Assembly: GCA_036273735.1 (NCBI GenBank)
Contig: DASUHA010000045.1
Span: 29,963 to 93,962, forward strand
DNA length: 64,000 nucleotides
Direction: 5' to 3'
From: 13-2-20CM-66-19 sp036273735
GTDB taxonomy: Bacteria > Pseudomonadota > Gammaproteobacteria > Steroidobacterales > Steroidobacteraceae
How positions within the stretch are numbered: the first letter of the stretch is position 1; every line of letters starts with the position of its first letter. The position numbers and the translations under genes were made by a program. Below are positions 16,190 through 27,648 of the stretch, piece by piece. The notes below the pieces were generated by a model. The model searched no databases. It saw only the letters and a list, made by a program, of their open reading frames with translations, and was not told where the DNA came from.

Positions 16190-17812
16190 ATGACTGAAAC
16201 CTACACGGCGCTCGCGCGCAAGTGGCGGCCGCGGGCCTTTGCCGAGCTGATCGGCCAGGACCATGTGCGCCGCGCGCTCGTCAACGCGCTCGAGACGGGG
16301 CGCGTGCATCATGCCTTTCTCTTCACCGGCACGCGCGGCGTGGGGAAGACGACCATTGCGCGCATTCTCGCCAAATGCCTGAATTGCGAGAAAGGCGTCA
16401 CCCCCACGCCCTGCGGCGATTGTGCGAGCTGCCGGGAGATCGACACCGGGCGTTTCGTGGATCTCATCGAAGTCGATGCGGCCTCGCGCACCAAGGTCGA
16501 TGACACGCGCGAGCTGCTCGACAACGTGCAATACGCCCCCACCCGCGGGCGTTACAAGGTGTACCTGATCGATGAGGTACATATGCTCTCGACGCATTCC
16601 TTCAACGCGCTCCTGAAGACGCTGGAGGAGCCGCCGCCGCACGTGAAATTCCTGCTGGCCACCACCGACCCGCAGAAGCTGCCGGTCACCGTGCTCTCGC
16701 GCTGCCTGCAGTTCAACCTCAAGCGGATTCCGATCACGCAGATTGCCGCCCACTTGCGCGCCATTCTGGAGAAGGAAGGCATTGGGTTCGAGACGGCCGG
16801 CCTCACGCTCGTTGCGCAGGCCGCCGACGGCAGCATGCGGGATGGTCTGTCGCTTCTCGATCAGCTCATCGCCTTCGGTGGCGGACGTGCCGGTGAGGCT
16901 GAGGCCCGTGCCATGCTCGGCACGATCTCCCGCGACCACGTGCTGCAACTGGCGGAGCGCCTCGCCGCCGCCGATGCCGCTGAGCTCATGCGGTATGCCC
17001 GCTCCCTCGAAGAGTGGGCACCTGACTATGCTCAAGTGCTCGATGAGCTCGGCTCACTCCTCGCGCGGATCGCCCTCAAGCAGGTGGTGAAGGACTTCGA
17101 GGGTGATGACCTCTATGCCCAGGAAGTGCTCGACCGCCTGGCCCAGGCGATCTTCCCCGAAGACGTACAGCTCTACTACCAGACCGCGATCATCGGCCGC
17201 AGGGACCTCGCGCTGGCTCCCGATCCGCGCACGGGCTTCGAGATGGCTCTGCTCAGGATGGTGGCGTTCCGGCCGCAGGCCGAGGCTGGGGCGGCGCCAC
17301 AGGCCCTCCCTGGCGCGAGACCGCGCTCCCCGGCCTCAGCTGCAGTTGCGCCGCTCGCTGCACCTGCTGCGACCGTCCGGCCTACGCAGCATTCCGACCG
17401 CGACGCTGCCCCGGAGCCGGCCCCTTCAGGTGCCGCCCAGGATTGGGCGGCCATCATTTCCGCGCTGGAGCTTCAGGGCGCCGCCCGGCAGCTTGCGGCG
17501 CATTGCGTGCTGGTTGGCCGGGAGGGAGCGGTCGTGCGCCTCGCGCTCGATCCCCGCAGCAAGTTCATGCGGACTGCCGCCGTGGAGGAGAAGCTCGCTC
17601 AGGCGCTCGCGCGTCACTATGGCGAGCCGATCCGTCTGGAGTTCACCACGGCGATCTCGCTGGCCGAGACTCCGGCCCAGGCGGGGGAGCGCGCCACCCA
17701 GGAGGAGGCCGAAGCGGCTCGCCGTGCCTTCGAGTCCGACCCGGGCGTTCAGGGCTTTCGCGAACGCTTCGGCGCAACGCCCCTTCCTGAGACCATCCGG
17801 CCCTTAAAATAG
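16190..17812 (+). CDS. dnaX: DNA polymerase III subunits gamma/tau
   Basis: A 540-residue clamp-loader ATPase with Walker A GTRGVGKTT, the zinc-binding cysteines CLNCEKG and CGDCASC, Walker B LIDEVHML and the sensor region LLATTDPQKLPVTVLSRCLQF. The N-terminal 370 residues are the AAA+ part, followed by a Pro/Ala-rich linker and a C-terminal tau-like domain (about 415-540). No A-rich slippery heptamer like that of E. coli was seen, so production of a separate gamma form by frameshift is not indicated. It heads the dnaX-ybaB-recR operon. Confidence 0.95.
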   Translation: MTETYTALARKWRPRAFAELIGQDHVRRALVNALETGRVHHAFLFTGTRGVGKTTIARILAKCLNCEKGVTPTPCGDCASCREIDTGRFVDLIEVDAASRTKVDDTRELLDNVQYAPTRGRYKVYLIDEVHMLSTHSFNALLKTLEEPPPHVKFLLATTDPQKLPVTVLSRCLQFNLKRIPITQIAAHLRAILEKEGIGFETAGLTLVAQAADGSMRDGLSLLDQLIAFGGGRAGEAEARAMLGTISRDHVLQLAERLAAADAAELMRYARSLEEWAPDYAQVLDELGSLLARIALKQVVKDFEGDDLYAQEVLDRLAQAIFPEDVQLYYQTAIIGRRDLALAPDPRTGFEMALLRMVAFRPQAEAGAAPQALPGARPRSPASAAVAPLAAPAATVRPTQHSDRDAAPEPAPSGAAQDWAAIISALELQGAARQLAAHCVLVGREGAVVRLALDPRSKFMRTAAVEEKLAQALARHYGEPIRLEFTTAISLAETPAQAGERATQEEAEAARRAFESDPGVQGFRERFGATPLPETIRPLK

Positions 17813-17834
17813 GCGATCAATCTGCGGAGAGACC

Positions 17835-18158
17835 ATGAAGGGGAATTTCAACAACCTGATGAAGCAGGCCCAGGCGATGCAGGCCAACATGCAGAAGGTC
17901 CAGGAAGAGATCGCTGCTCTCGAGGTGGTCGGTGAGGCCGGTGGCGGCATGGTGAAGGTGACCATGAGCGGCCGCCACGAGACTCGCCGCGTGCAGATCG
18001 AGCCTGCCGTGATCGGCGAGGACCGTGAGATGCTCGAGGACCTCATTGCCGCGGCCGTGAACGATGCCGTCCACAAAGTGGAGGCGAAGGTGCAGGAGAA
18101 GATGTCGTCCATGACGGCCGGCCTGCAGCTGCCCCCGGGAATGAAACTGCCGTTTTGA
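17835..18158 (+). CDS. YbaB/EbfC nucleoid-associated protein
   Basis: A 107-residue protein with the family pattern NNLMKQAQAMQANMQKVQEE, AGGGMVKVTMSGRHE and DREMLEDLIAAAVNDA, and a Met/Pro-rich tail ending PPGMKLPF. YbaB dimers bind DNA with a tweezer-like structure. It lies 22 bases after dnaX, and its TGA overlaps the TTG start of recR, the order seen across proteobacteria. Confidence 0.94.
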   Translation: MKGNFNNLMKQAQAMQANMQKVQEEIAALEVVGEAGGGMVKVTMSGRHETRRVQIEPAVIGEDREMLEDLIAAAVNDAVHKVEAKVQEKMSSMTAGLQLPPGMKLPF

Positions 18159-18754
18159 AGCACTCCCCCCGCCTCGCCCAGCTCATCGAAGCCCTGCGCC
18201 AGCTCCCGGGCGTTGGGCCGAAGACCGCTCAGCGCATGGCTTTTCACCTTCTCCAGGACGCGCGTCCTGCGGCGCGCACGCTCGCGCAGGCGCTCGAGGG
18301 TGCGCTGGCCTCCGTGGCGCGCTGCCGGCGCTGCCGCATGCTCACCGAGGAGGAGCTGTGCTCGATCTGCGCTGCGCCGCAGCGCGAGACCTCGCTCCTC
18401 TGCGCCGTGGAGTCGCCGGCTGATGTCGTCGCCATCGAGCAGTCCGGCAGTTACCGTGGGCGCTACTTCGTGTTGATGGGTCACTTGTCGCCGCTCGACG
18501 GAGTCGGTCCGGAGCAGCTCGGCATTCGTGAGCTCGAAGCCATTCTCGAGGAGGGCTCGGTCCGCGAGCTGATCCTCGCGACGAATCCGACGGTCGAGGG
18601 AGAGGCCACGGCGCATTTCCTCGCGGAGCTCGCCACGCGCCGCGGGCTGCGCGCCAGCCGGATCGCGCACGGCGTGCCGATCGGCGGGGAGCTCGAGTAC
18701 GTCGACGGCGGAACGCTGGCGCACGCGCTCACCGGGCGCCAGACCGTCGTTTGA
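18155..18754 (+). CDS. recR: Recombination mediator RecR
   Basis: A 199-residue protein with the helix-hairpin-helix segment LPGVGPKTAQRMAFHLL, a four-cysteine zinc finger (CRRCRMLTEEELCSIC), and a Toprim domain (LCAVESPADVVAIEQSG and LILATNPTVEGEATAHFL). RecR works with RecF and RecO to load RecA on gapped DNA. The TTG start overlaps the ybaB stop (TTGA). It converges on rsgA, with 4 bases between the two stop codons. Confidence 0.95.
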   Translation: MKHSPRLAQLIEALRQLPGVGPKTAQRMAFHLLQDARPAARTLAQALEGALASVARCRRCRMLTEEELCSICAAPQRETSLLCAVESPADVVAIEQSGSYRGRYFVLMGHLSPLDGVGPEQLGIRELEAILEEGSVRELILATNPTVEGEATAHFLAELATRRGLRASRIAHGVPIGGELEYVDGGTLAHALTGRQTVV

Positions 18755-18758
18755 TCAT

Positions 18759-19676
18759 TCAGCGCCGCTGCTTCGACCGCCTGATGCCACTCAGCTCCTC
18801 GGCGAGGCGCCGCAGACGCCGGTAGCTCTCGTAGCGCCTGGCATCCATCGCTCCGGACTCTACGGCCTGCCGTACGGCACACCCCGGCTCGCGCATGTGC
18901 CGACAGTCGAGGAACCGGCAGCCGGGGGCAAGACGCCCCACCTCCGCGAATCCGAGATGCCGCGGATCGAGATGATCGACCGCCGGGGCAAAGTCGCGCA
19001 CGCCCGGTGAGTCGATGAGCCTGCCTCCGCCTGCGAGCTCGAAGAGCCGCGAGACGGTCGTCGTATGACGACCTTCCTCCTCGCGCATGAGGCTGCCGAT
19101 CTCGACCTCGGCATCGGGAGCCAGGCGCCGAACCAGCGACGATTTTCCGACACCCGACTGTCCGACGAGCGCCGCGACCTGCCCGGCGCATGCCGAAAGC
19201 AACAGGTCGATACCCTCACCGGTTGCGGCCGAGAGCGTAATGCACGGATAGCCTGCCGCCGCGTAGACCTCCAGTTGCCTCCTCAGTGCCTCATCGAGGC
19301 CGAGCTCCGCCTTGTTGAGCACCGGCGTTGCGGCGATCCCGGCCGACTCGGCGGCGGCGAGGTAACGGTCGGCGACGAACGGATCGGGAGGCGGCAGCGG
19401 CGCAATGACGACCAACAGCCGGGTGACATTGGCGAGCACCGGCTCGATCCCGCCGCGTGCATTCGACCGGTACAGGGTCGTGCGCCGCGGCAGGACCTCC
19501 ACCACGTGTACTTCATCGTGGCGTGGATCGTTGCGGCAACGGACCTCATCGCCGCACACCGCGCCGAGGTCGCGTCCGAAGGGCCGCGCTCTGATGGTAC
19601 GGCCGGAGGCCTCCTGGACCAGGAGGTGGCGGCCGAAAGCGGCGATCACGCGCGCATCGAAGGTTGCTACACTCAC
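18759..19676 (-). CDS. rsgA: Ribosome biogenesis GTPase RsgA
   Basis: About 305 residues if started at GTG 19676 (VSVATFDARVIAAFG); the frame stays open further upstream only as antisense of orn. A circularly permuted GTPase: OB-fold N-terminus, G4-like LNKAELG, then G1 GQSGVGKSSLVRRL, G3 DSPGVRDFAP, and a C-terminal zinc motif with CRFLDCRHMREPGC. RsgA matures the 30S subunit. Its start codon is only 3 bases from the divergent orn start, so each gene's promoter and ribosome-binding site must lie inside the other. A GTG nine codons further in (19649) is an alternative. Confidence 0.92.
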   Translation of the reverse strand: MSVATFDARVIAAFGRHLLVQEASGRTIRARPFGRDLGAVCGDEVRCRNDPRHDEVHVVEVLPRRTTLYRSNARGGIEPVLANVTRLLVVIAPLPPPDPFVADRYLAAAESAGIAATPVLNKAELGLDEALRRQLEVYAAAGYPCITLSAATGEGIDLLLSACAGQVAALVGQSGVGKSSLVRRLAPDAEVEIGSLMREEEGRHTTTVSRLFELAGGGRLIDSPGVRDFAPAVDHLDPRHLGFAEVGRLAPGCRFLDCRHMREPGCAVRQAVESGAMDARRYESYRRLRRLAEELSGIRRSKQRR

Positions 19677-19679
19677 AGT

Positions 19680-20232
19680 ATGCCGAGCGCAGAGAATCTG
19701 ATTTGGATCGATCTCGAGATGACGGGTCTCAAGCCCGACACGGACTCTATCATCGAGATCGCTACGATCGTCACCGACAAGCAGCTCACCGTCCTCGCCG
19801 AGGGGCCGGTCATGGCCATTCACCAGCCCGATGAGGCGCTGGCGCGGATGGATGAGTGGAACCAGCGGCAGCATGGCGCCTCCGGGCTCGTGGCGCGGGT
19901 GCGGACGAGCCGGATCAGCGTGTCGGAGGCAGAGGCGCGCACACTCGAGTTCCTGGCTACGCTGGTCGCGCCGGGCGCTTCACCGATGTGCGGCAACAGC
20001 ATCTGCCAGGACCGGCGGTTCCTCGCCCGCTCCATGCCGCAGCTCGAGAAGTTCTTCCACTACCGCAACCTCGATGTCAGCACCCTGAAGGAGCTGGCCC
20101 GCCGGTGGGCGCCGGACGTCGCGGCAGGCATCGCCAAGCAGAGCGCGCATCTCGCGCTCGCCGACATCCGCGAGTCGATCGGGGAGCTGAAGTACTACCG
20201 GGCGCGGCTCTTCGCCCCGGCTTATTCGGGGC

Positions 20233-20246
<14 letters not shown>
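19680..20246 (+). CDS. orn: Oligoribonuclease
   Basis: A 188-residue DEDDh exonuclease: motif I IWIDLEMTGL, motif II MCGNSICQDRRFL, motif III HLALADIRESIGEL. Orn hydrolyses di- and short oligoribonucleotides to mononucleotides and clears pGpG from c-di-GMP turnover. The ATG at 19680 aligns with the family start; the long upstream extension to 19065 is antisense of rsgA. The divergent orn|rsgA arrangement is conserved in gammaproteobacteria. Its 3' end overlaps the convergent ppsA gene by 14 bases. Confidence 0.95.
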
Positions 20247-22608
<2,362 letters not shown>

Positions 22609-22676
22609 GAGAACTCCGCTTGCTCCGCGCCGCGCGCGGTGGAAGACTTAGGCCCTCTGCAGCCGGGCCGCATGCC

Positions 22677-23498
22677 GTGAGCCGTCGAACCGTATTCTTC
22701 GTATCGGACCAGACGGGAGTGACCGCGGAAACACTGGGTCACAGCCTCATGACCCAGTTCGAGGGTTTGCAGTTTCGGCCGGTGACTTTGCCATTTGTAT
22801 CGACCCTTGACAAGGCGCAGGAGGCGGTACGCAGGATCGACCGTGCCGCCCAGGAGGAGGGGCTGCGTCCGATCGTGTTCAGCACGCTGGTACAGGATGA
22901 CCTGCGCGATGTGGTGATGCAGGCCAATGGCCTCTTTCTCGACTTCTTTGCCGCTTTCGTGGGCCCTCTCGAGCGCGAGCTCAACACCCGCTCCACCCAC
23001 CGGGCCGGCCGCGCCCATGGCATCGCGGACCTGAGCGCCTATACTGCGCGCATCAACGCCACCAACTTCGCGTTGGCCAACGATGATGGCACCGGCGGCG
23101 ACTATGCCCATGCCGATGTCATACTGCTCGGCGTCTCGCGCTCCGGTAAGACCCCGACCTGTCTCTACCTGGCGCTGCAGTATGGCGTGTTCGCGGCCAA
23201 TTACCCGCTCACCGAGGAAGATCTCGAGTCCGGACAGCTTCCTGCCCGGCTCGAGCCCCATCGTCGCAAGCTTTATGCCCTGACGATCAAAGCCGAGCGG
23301 CTGCAACAGATCCGCAATGAGCGCCGCCCGCAGAGCCGCTACGCCTCCCAGCAGCAGGTGAGCTACGAGCTGCGTGCGGCCGAGGCGCTGATCGCGCGCT
23401 TGCGCATCCCCACGCTCGATACGACCGAATGCTCGATCGAGGAGATCGCCGCCCGCATTCTCAACACCACGGGCATCGAGCGGCGGCTGCGGCCATAG
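22677..23498 (+). CDS. ppsR: PEP synthase regulatory kinase/pyrophosphorylase
   Basis: A 273-residue DUF299-family protein from GTG 22677 (VSRRTVFFVSDQTGVTAE), with P-loop GVSRSGKTPTCLYLALQYG and the C-terminal SIEEIAARIL segment. It phosphorylates and dephosphorylates PEP synthase on a threonine next to the catalytic histidine in response to the energy state. An upstream in-frame ATG at 22620 lies against the ppsA start and has no family resemblance. Divergent from ppsA. Confidence 0.93.
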   Translation: MSRRTVFFVSDQTGVTAETLGHSLMTQFEGLQFRPVTLPFVSTLDKAQEAVRRIDRAAQEEGLRPIVFSTLVQDDLRDVVMQANGLFLDFFAAFVGPLERELNTRSTHRAGRAHGIADLSAYTARINATNFALANDDGTGGDYAHADVILLGVSRSGKTPTCLYLALQYGVFAANYPLTEEDLESGQLPARLEPHRRKLYALTIKAERLQQIRNERRPQSRYASQQQVSYELRAAEALIARLRIPTLDTTECSIEEIAARILNTTGIERRLRP

Positions 23499-23682
23499 CC
23501 GCCGTCCGGGAGAGCTGTCGGCGTCCGGCGTCGGCGCGCAAACGGTTCCCGAGGGCTGATTATCACCTGGAACCGGAACTCAGTGGCGTGCAAGTTTCGT
23601 GCTGAAAAGTTCCGCGACAGCCGTCGAAAAAACCGGCGTTGCATGGCTTGCAGTGTCACGGACGTACGTTATAGTCGGCGTG

Positions 23683-24189
23683 ATGCTCGATGACACTCTG
23701 ACACGAGTCTCCTGGCGCGCGAAGCCACGCAGCTTCGTTGCGCTGATGAGCCTCTATGAGAGCAATTTCATCCGCCTCGGGTGGCTCGCGGGAGACCTGC
23801 AGCGCCTCGAGGGCCGGCACTGCTCGCATGTACCGGGCGATTGTGACCTCCTTCTCACCGTTACCGGCCGCTCACCCTACACCAGTACCGCCGACCTGAC
23901 CTACGTCTTGCCCGCGGCCGCCGGCGCCGTGGCCTGTCCCGATATGCGCCTGTGCATCTACCACGATGCGCATCTGCTCGAGGCGCAGGAATGGGCGGCG
24001 GGCCAGGCAGTGGGCCAGGGCCAGCCGGCCCTGCGGTCGCCCCGAGGCGCACCTGAGACCCCGAGGAAAGCGGAGCGTGAACTGGATCAGCGCTGGGCGC
24101 GCAACATGATGTTAAACAAGTGGCTGGAATACTGCGCGGAGCGGGGGCATCGCTTCTCAACGGCTACGAGGCTCAACGCCGCCGAGTGA
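23683..24189 (+). CDS. DUF1249 (YqiB-like) protein
   Basis: About 168 residues from ATG 23683 (MLDDTLTRVSWRAKP). The order of segments SFVALMSLYESNFIRLGWL, CDLLLTVTGRSPYTSTADLTYV, CPDMRLCIYHDAHLLEAQEW and MMLNKWLEYCAERGHRF matches the DUF1249/YqiB family of unknown function. In E. coli yqiB lies near cpdA and nudF; here it stands alone after ppsR and is followed 28 bases later by an unrecognised coiled-coil gene on the same strand, so the two may be co-transcribed. An in-frame ATG at 23599 would add 28 residues. Confidence 0.75.
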   Translation: MLDDTLTRVSWRAKPRSFVALMSLYESNFIRLGWLAGDLQRLEGRHCSHVPGDCDLLLTVTGRSPYTSTADLTYVLPAAAGAVACPDMRLCIYHDAHLLEAQEWAAGQAVGQGQPALRSPRGAPETPRKAERELDQRWARNMMLNKWLEYCAERGHRFSTATRLNAAE

Positions 24190-24217
24190 GAATCGGCGGC
24201 CTGCCGCCGTTCGTCTC

Positions 24218-25276
24218 ATGATGGCGCTTCGACAGCTCGGCTTCCTGAAAGTCAATTTCCGCCGCGAGGAAACCGCGGAGGATGACCATCGCGTGCTCGC
24301 TCTGTTCCGCAACCGCGCGGAGCTGAAGAAGGCCTATGGCGAGCTGCAGGAGGAGATCTACCGGCTGAAGGACCGCATCAAGCAGCAGGAGGGCGCCACG
24401 CAGCGCGTACAGGAGATGCTGGGCGCGCTCGAGGGCCGCCTAGGCCTCTCCGAGACGGCGTTTCCGGCGCTCGTGTTCTACCAGCTGCGCAGGCTTTGGC
24501 AGACGGGACGCGAGCTTCTCGAGCGCTTCGTCACCGAGCTCGCCGCCCAACAGGACGAGCGTGAGCGCCGTCAACATCTCGCCGAGCACAACCGGCGTGT
24601 GTTTGCAAAGCGCCAGGCGGCCGATCAGCGGCTGCGCGGCGCGCAGCGCCTGGTGGCGGAAGAAGCGGCACGGCTGACCGATCTCGAGAGCCAACGCGCA
24701 CGGCTGCAGCGGTTTTGGCACTATTTCAAGCGGCGGGCGCTCGAGCAGACGATCTCACAGGCGCGCGCGGCCGCGGCTGCTGCCGACCTCTCCCTGGTCG
24801 CGGCGCGCGAGGCGGTCGAGGAAATCGAGCGCGAACCGGTTCCCGAGTTCCCCGGTCTTTCGCTCGAGGCGCGACGCGCCATCAACATCGCGGCGATCGC
24901 GTACGCCGAGGTACTCTGCCTGCGGCTCGCCCGCACGCAGCTCGTCATGCAGGCGCGCGAGGCAACGCGCCACCGGGAAGCCACCGACGAATACGGCTCG
25001 CGCGCGGAGTGCGAAGCGTTGATGAAGCAGATCGAGCGCGCAGCCGAGCTGCTGCGGGCCCCCACCAACCTGACGCAGGAAGTCAAACAGAGGTCCGGGC
25101 GTCTGACGCAACTGGCCCGGTATCGCGTCGCGACGGATGCGGCGCCGACAGCCGAATCGCTGGCTTTTTCCGAGGGGGATGCCCTCGGAGCGGAGCCGGG
25201 AGGCCTGTCGGCGGCACGCATGCCGAACGTGCTCGCCGAGGATACGTGGGACGTCTACGGCGTCCTGCTGCGTTAG
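24218..25276 (+). CDS. Unrecognised coiled-coil protein
   Basis: This 352-residue protein was not recognised. It has no signal peptide and no obvious membrane segment. It is rich in Arg, Glu, Ala and Gln, with long heptad-like stretches: about residues 30-75 (NRAELKKAYGELQEEIYRL), 110-160 and 150-210 (ARAAAAAADLSLVAAREAVE). A less charged stretch around LSLEARRAINIAAIAYAEVL (about 215-260) may be a globular core. The C-terminal 60 residues look disordered and end DTWDVYGVLLR. Codon use resembles its neighbours. It starts 28 bases after the DUF1249 gene and ends 8 bases before the convergent prc stop. A cytoplasmic scaffold or DNA-associated role is possible but not shown. Confidence 0.65.
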   Translation: MMALRQLGFLKVNFRREETAEDDHRVLALFRNRAELKKAYGELQEEIYRLKDRIKQQEGATQRVQEMLGALEGRLGLSETAFPALVFYQLRRLWQTGRELLERFVTELAAQQDERERRQHLAEHNRRVFAKRQAADQRLRGAQRLVAEEAARLTDLESQRARLQRFWHYFKRRALEQTISQARAAAAAADLSLVAAREAVEEIEREPVPEFPGLSLEARRAINIAAIAYAEVLCLRLARTQLVMQAREATRHREATDEYGSRAECEALMKQIERAAELLRAPTNLTQEVKQRSGRLTQLARYRVATDAAPTAESLAFSEGDALGAEPGGLSAARMPNVLAEDTWDVYGVLLR

Positions 25277-25283
25277 CGGACGG

Positions 25284-27425
25284 TCAGGATCCCCGCTCCG
25301 GGTTCGTGCTCGCGGTCTTCTCCACGGGAAGGCTGGAGCGGTCGAGCGCGACCATGTCCGCCGTGATGTCGGCCGCCTGATCCAGGATCACATCCGGAAT
25401 CTTGTCGTTGTCCTTGTCGATCTGCTCCACGGCCTTGAGGGGCGGCAGGCCGAGCGCGGCGCGGCGCTTGTTGTCGAGTGACAGCAAAGCTTTGTCGTTA
25501 CGCGTGCGCTCCTCGCGCCGCGCCGTGAGATTGAGAGACACGGTATGCTGTTCGCGCATGCCATCGATGCTGTTGATGTCGGCAGCCAGCCACTGATAGT
25601 TGGGATCACGCTGCGCGCGCGCGGTCTGGGCGGCGCTCAGCTGGGTAATCGACGGCACCGCCGACATTCCGGTGCTCACCGTGAAGGGTACGCCCGAGAT
25701 GCGGTCCCAGGGGAGGGATGCCGGCTGGTCTGCCTCGCCGACCTCTTTCGGGTCGATCGGAGAGGGCAGCGTCACGTCCGGCACCACGCCGCGATGTTGC
25801 GTGCTCTCGCCTGTGATGCGATAGAACTTGCCGATCGTCACGGTGAGCTGGCCCTCGACCGGCTTTTCGCTCCAGCGGTCGAGAGGTACGAGGTTCTGCA
25901 CCGTGCCTTTGCCGAAGGTGTTCTGGCCGATGATGACGCCCCGATGGTAGTCCTGGATGGCGCCGGCGAAGATCTCCGAGGCCGAGGCGCTGAAGCGATT
26001 CACCAGCACGGCGAGCGGACCGGTATAGGCCGGTCCTTCCTCCGGATCCTGCAGGGTCTCGATGTGGCCGCTGCGGTCGCGCAACCGTACGACCGGTCCG
26101 TGCGGCGTGAATAGGCCGGTGAGCGCGGTCGCCTCCGGCAGGTAACCACCGCCGTTGTCACGCAGGTCGAGCACCAGCCCGTCGATGTGCTGGTCTTCGA
26201 GTTTCTCGAGCAGGCGCAGTACGTCGCGAGTCGTGCTGCGATAGTTGGGATCGCCGGCATTCTCCGCGGCGATGTCCTCGTAGAAGCTCGGTACGGTGAT
26301 GACGCCGATGCGGTACGTTCGGCCGTGATCGGTCACGGTCTTGAGCTTGCTCTGCGCTTCCTGGTTCTTCAGAGTCACTTTGTTGCGCACGAACTGCAGC
26401 GTCTTTTCCTTCGAGCCGGGCGCCGCGCCGGCCGGCAACACCTGTAGCCGCACCTCGGTGCCCGCCTTGCCGCGGATGAGCTGCACGACATCATCCAGCC
26501 GCCAACCGACGACGTCCGTGACGGGCCCTGAGTCGCCTTGGCCGACGGCCGTGATGCGGTCATTGGGCTTCAGCGTCCCGGCGGTCGCCGCCGGCCCTCC
26601 CTGAATGACGTTCATGATGGTGACGTAGTTGTCGATGAGCTGCAGGGAGGCGCCGATGCCCTCGTAGTTGAGACTCATCTGGATGCGGTACTCCTCGGAG
26701 TTGAGCGGCGAGAAGTAGCTCGTGTGCGGATCGTAAGTGCGTGCGTAGGCATTCATCAGGTCCTCGAACACATCCTCGGACTTGATCTGATCCACCCGCG
26801 TGATGACGGTCTGATAGCGCTTACGCAGCAGGTTCGCGGCCTGCGGCCAGGTCTTGCCGGCGAGCATGAGGGAGACGGCGTCGTTGATGACGCGCTTCTT
26901 CCAGAGCTGATCCATCTCCGCCCCGGTGGCGGGCCAGGGCGCGTGCTCGCGGTCGAAATCGTAGCTCGCGGTCGTGTTCCAGTCCGGCTCCGATTTCAAC
27001 AGCTCGAGCGCGTACTGCATGCGCTCCCGGTTCCGCTGCTTGAAGCGATCGAAGATCACGTAACCGGGATCGACGTTCCCCGTATGGATCATGTCGTCGA
27101 ACTGGTCGCGATACGCCGAGAGCTGTTGCACGTCGCTCGCCAGGAAGTAGCTGTGCTCAGGGTCGAGGAACTCCAGGTAGCGCTTGAACACTTCCCGGGA
27201 GAAGGTGTCGTCGATCGCAGCGCGACTGTAGTGAGTCTCCTCGAGGATCCGGCCGATCTTGCGAGCGACGGCACGCTGATCATCGGTCGGCGCCAACGCC
27301 CCGGGAGGCAGGATCGAGGCGGCGCTGGCAGGGGTACGCAGAACGGCGTCCGTGGCGGCGAGCAAGAGAACCGACAGGACGGTGAGGGCTAGCCATCCGA
27401 GCGGACGGCGGAGGTGCTTGGACAT
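25284..27425 (-). CDS. prc: Tail-specific protease Prc (Tsp)
   Basis: A 713-residue S41 peptidase with signal/anchor (WLALTVLSVLLLAATDAVL), an N-terminal helical region, a PDZ domain (IGASLQLIDNYVTIMNVIQGG, RGKAGTEVRLQVLP), and the catalytic Ser-Lys dyad in NRFSASASEIFAGAIQDYH and GQNTFGKGTVQNLVPL, followed by the C-terminal DUF3340-type region. Prc trims C-termini of periplasmic proteins, including FtsI, and controls murein hydrolases. It is a single gene here; the stretch 27426-27648 upstream holds no gene, only its presumed promoter. Confidence 0.94.
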   Translation of the reverse strand: MSKHLRRPLGWLALTVLSVLLLAATDAVLRTPASAASILPPGALAPTDDQRAVARKIGRILEETHYSRAAIDDTFSREVFKRYLEFLDPEHSYFLASDVQQLSAYRDQFDDMIHTGNVDPGYVIFDRFKQRNRERMQYALELLKSEPDWNTTASYDFDREHAPWPATGAEMDQLWKKRVINDAVSLMLAGKTWPQAANLLRKRYQTVITRVDQIKSEDVFEDLMNAYARTYDPHTSYFSPLNSEEYRIQMSLNYEGIGASLQLIDNYVTIMNVIQGGPAATAGTLKPNDRITAVGQGDSGPVTDVVGWRLDDVVQLIRGKAGTEVRLQVLPAGAAPGSKEKTLQFVRNKVTLKNQEAQSKLKTVTDHGRTYRIGVITVPSFYEDIAAENAGDPNYRSTTRDVLRLLEKLEDQHIDGLVLDLRDNGGGYLPEATALTGLFTPHGPVVRLRDRSGHIETLQDPEEGPAYTGPLAVLVNRFSASASEIFAGAIQDYHRGVIIGQNTFGKGTVQNLVPLDRWSEKPVEGQLTVTIGKFYRITGESTQHRGVVPDVTLPSPIDPKEVGEADQPASLPWDRISGVPFTVSTGMSAVPSITQLSAAQTARAQRDPNYQWLAADINSIDGMREQHTVSLNLTARREERTRNDKALLSLDNKRRAALGLPPLKAVEQIDKDNDKIPDVILDQAADITADMVALDRSSLPVEKTASTNPERGS

Positions 27426-27648
27426 CTGAAGCTGCTCGCGGGTCCTTAGGGGAGGTGAAGTAGGGGTCTACGGAAAGGCGGTACTCAGGGAAGAGGCGCA
27501 GTCTGCGCGCTCACGGCCAATAGTATCCCTGAGACATCCTGAATGCGTCCGGATTCGCGGAGCGGGTTCCTCGGTCAGTCGCATTCTGTAAAGGCCGATC
27601 TCATGGGGTCTCACCACGGTAAGGGGTGCACCCTGGGGCTCGCACGGC

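Noticed and set aside
16190..17812. A programmed frameshift in dnaX giving the gamma form
   Set aside because: No A-rich slippery heptamer with a following stop was found in the region where E. coli has it.
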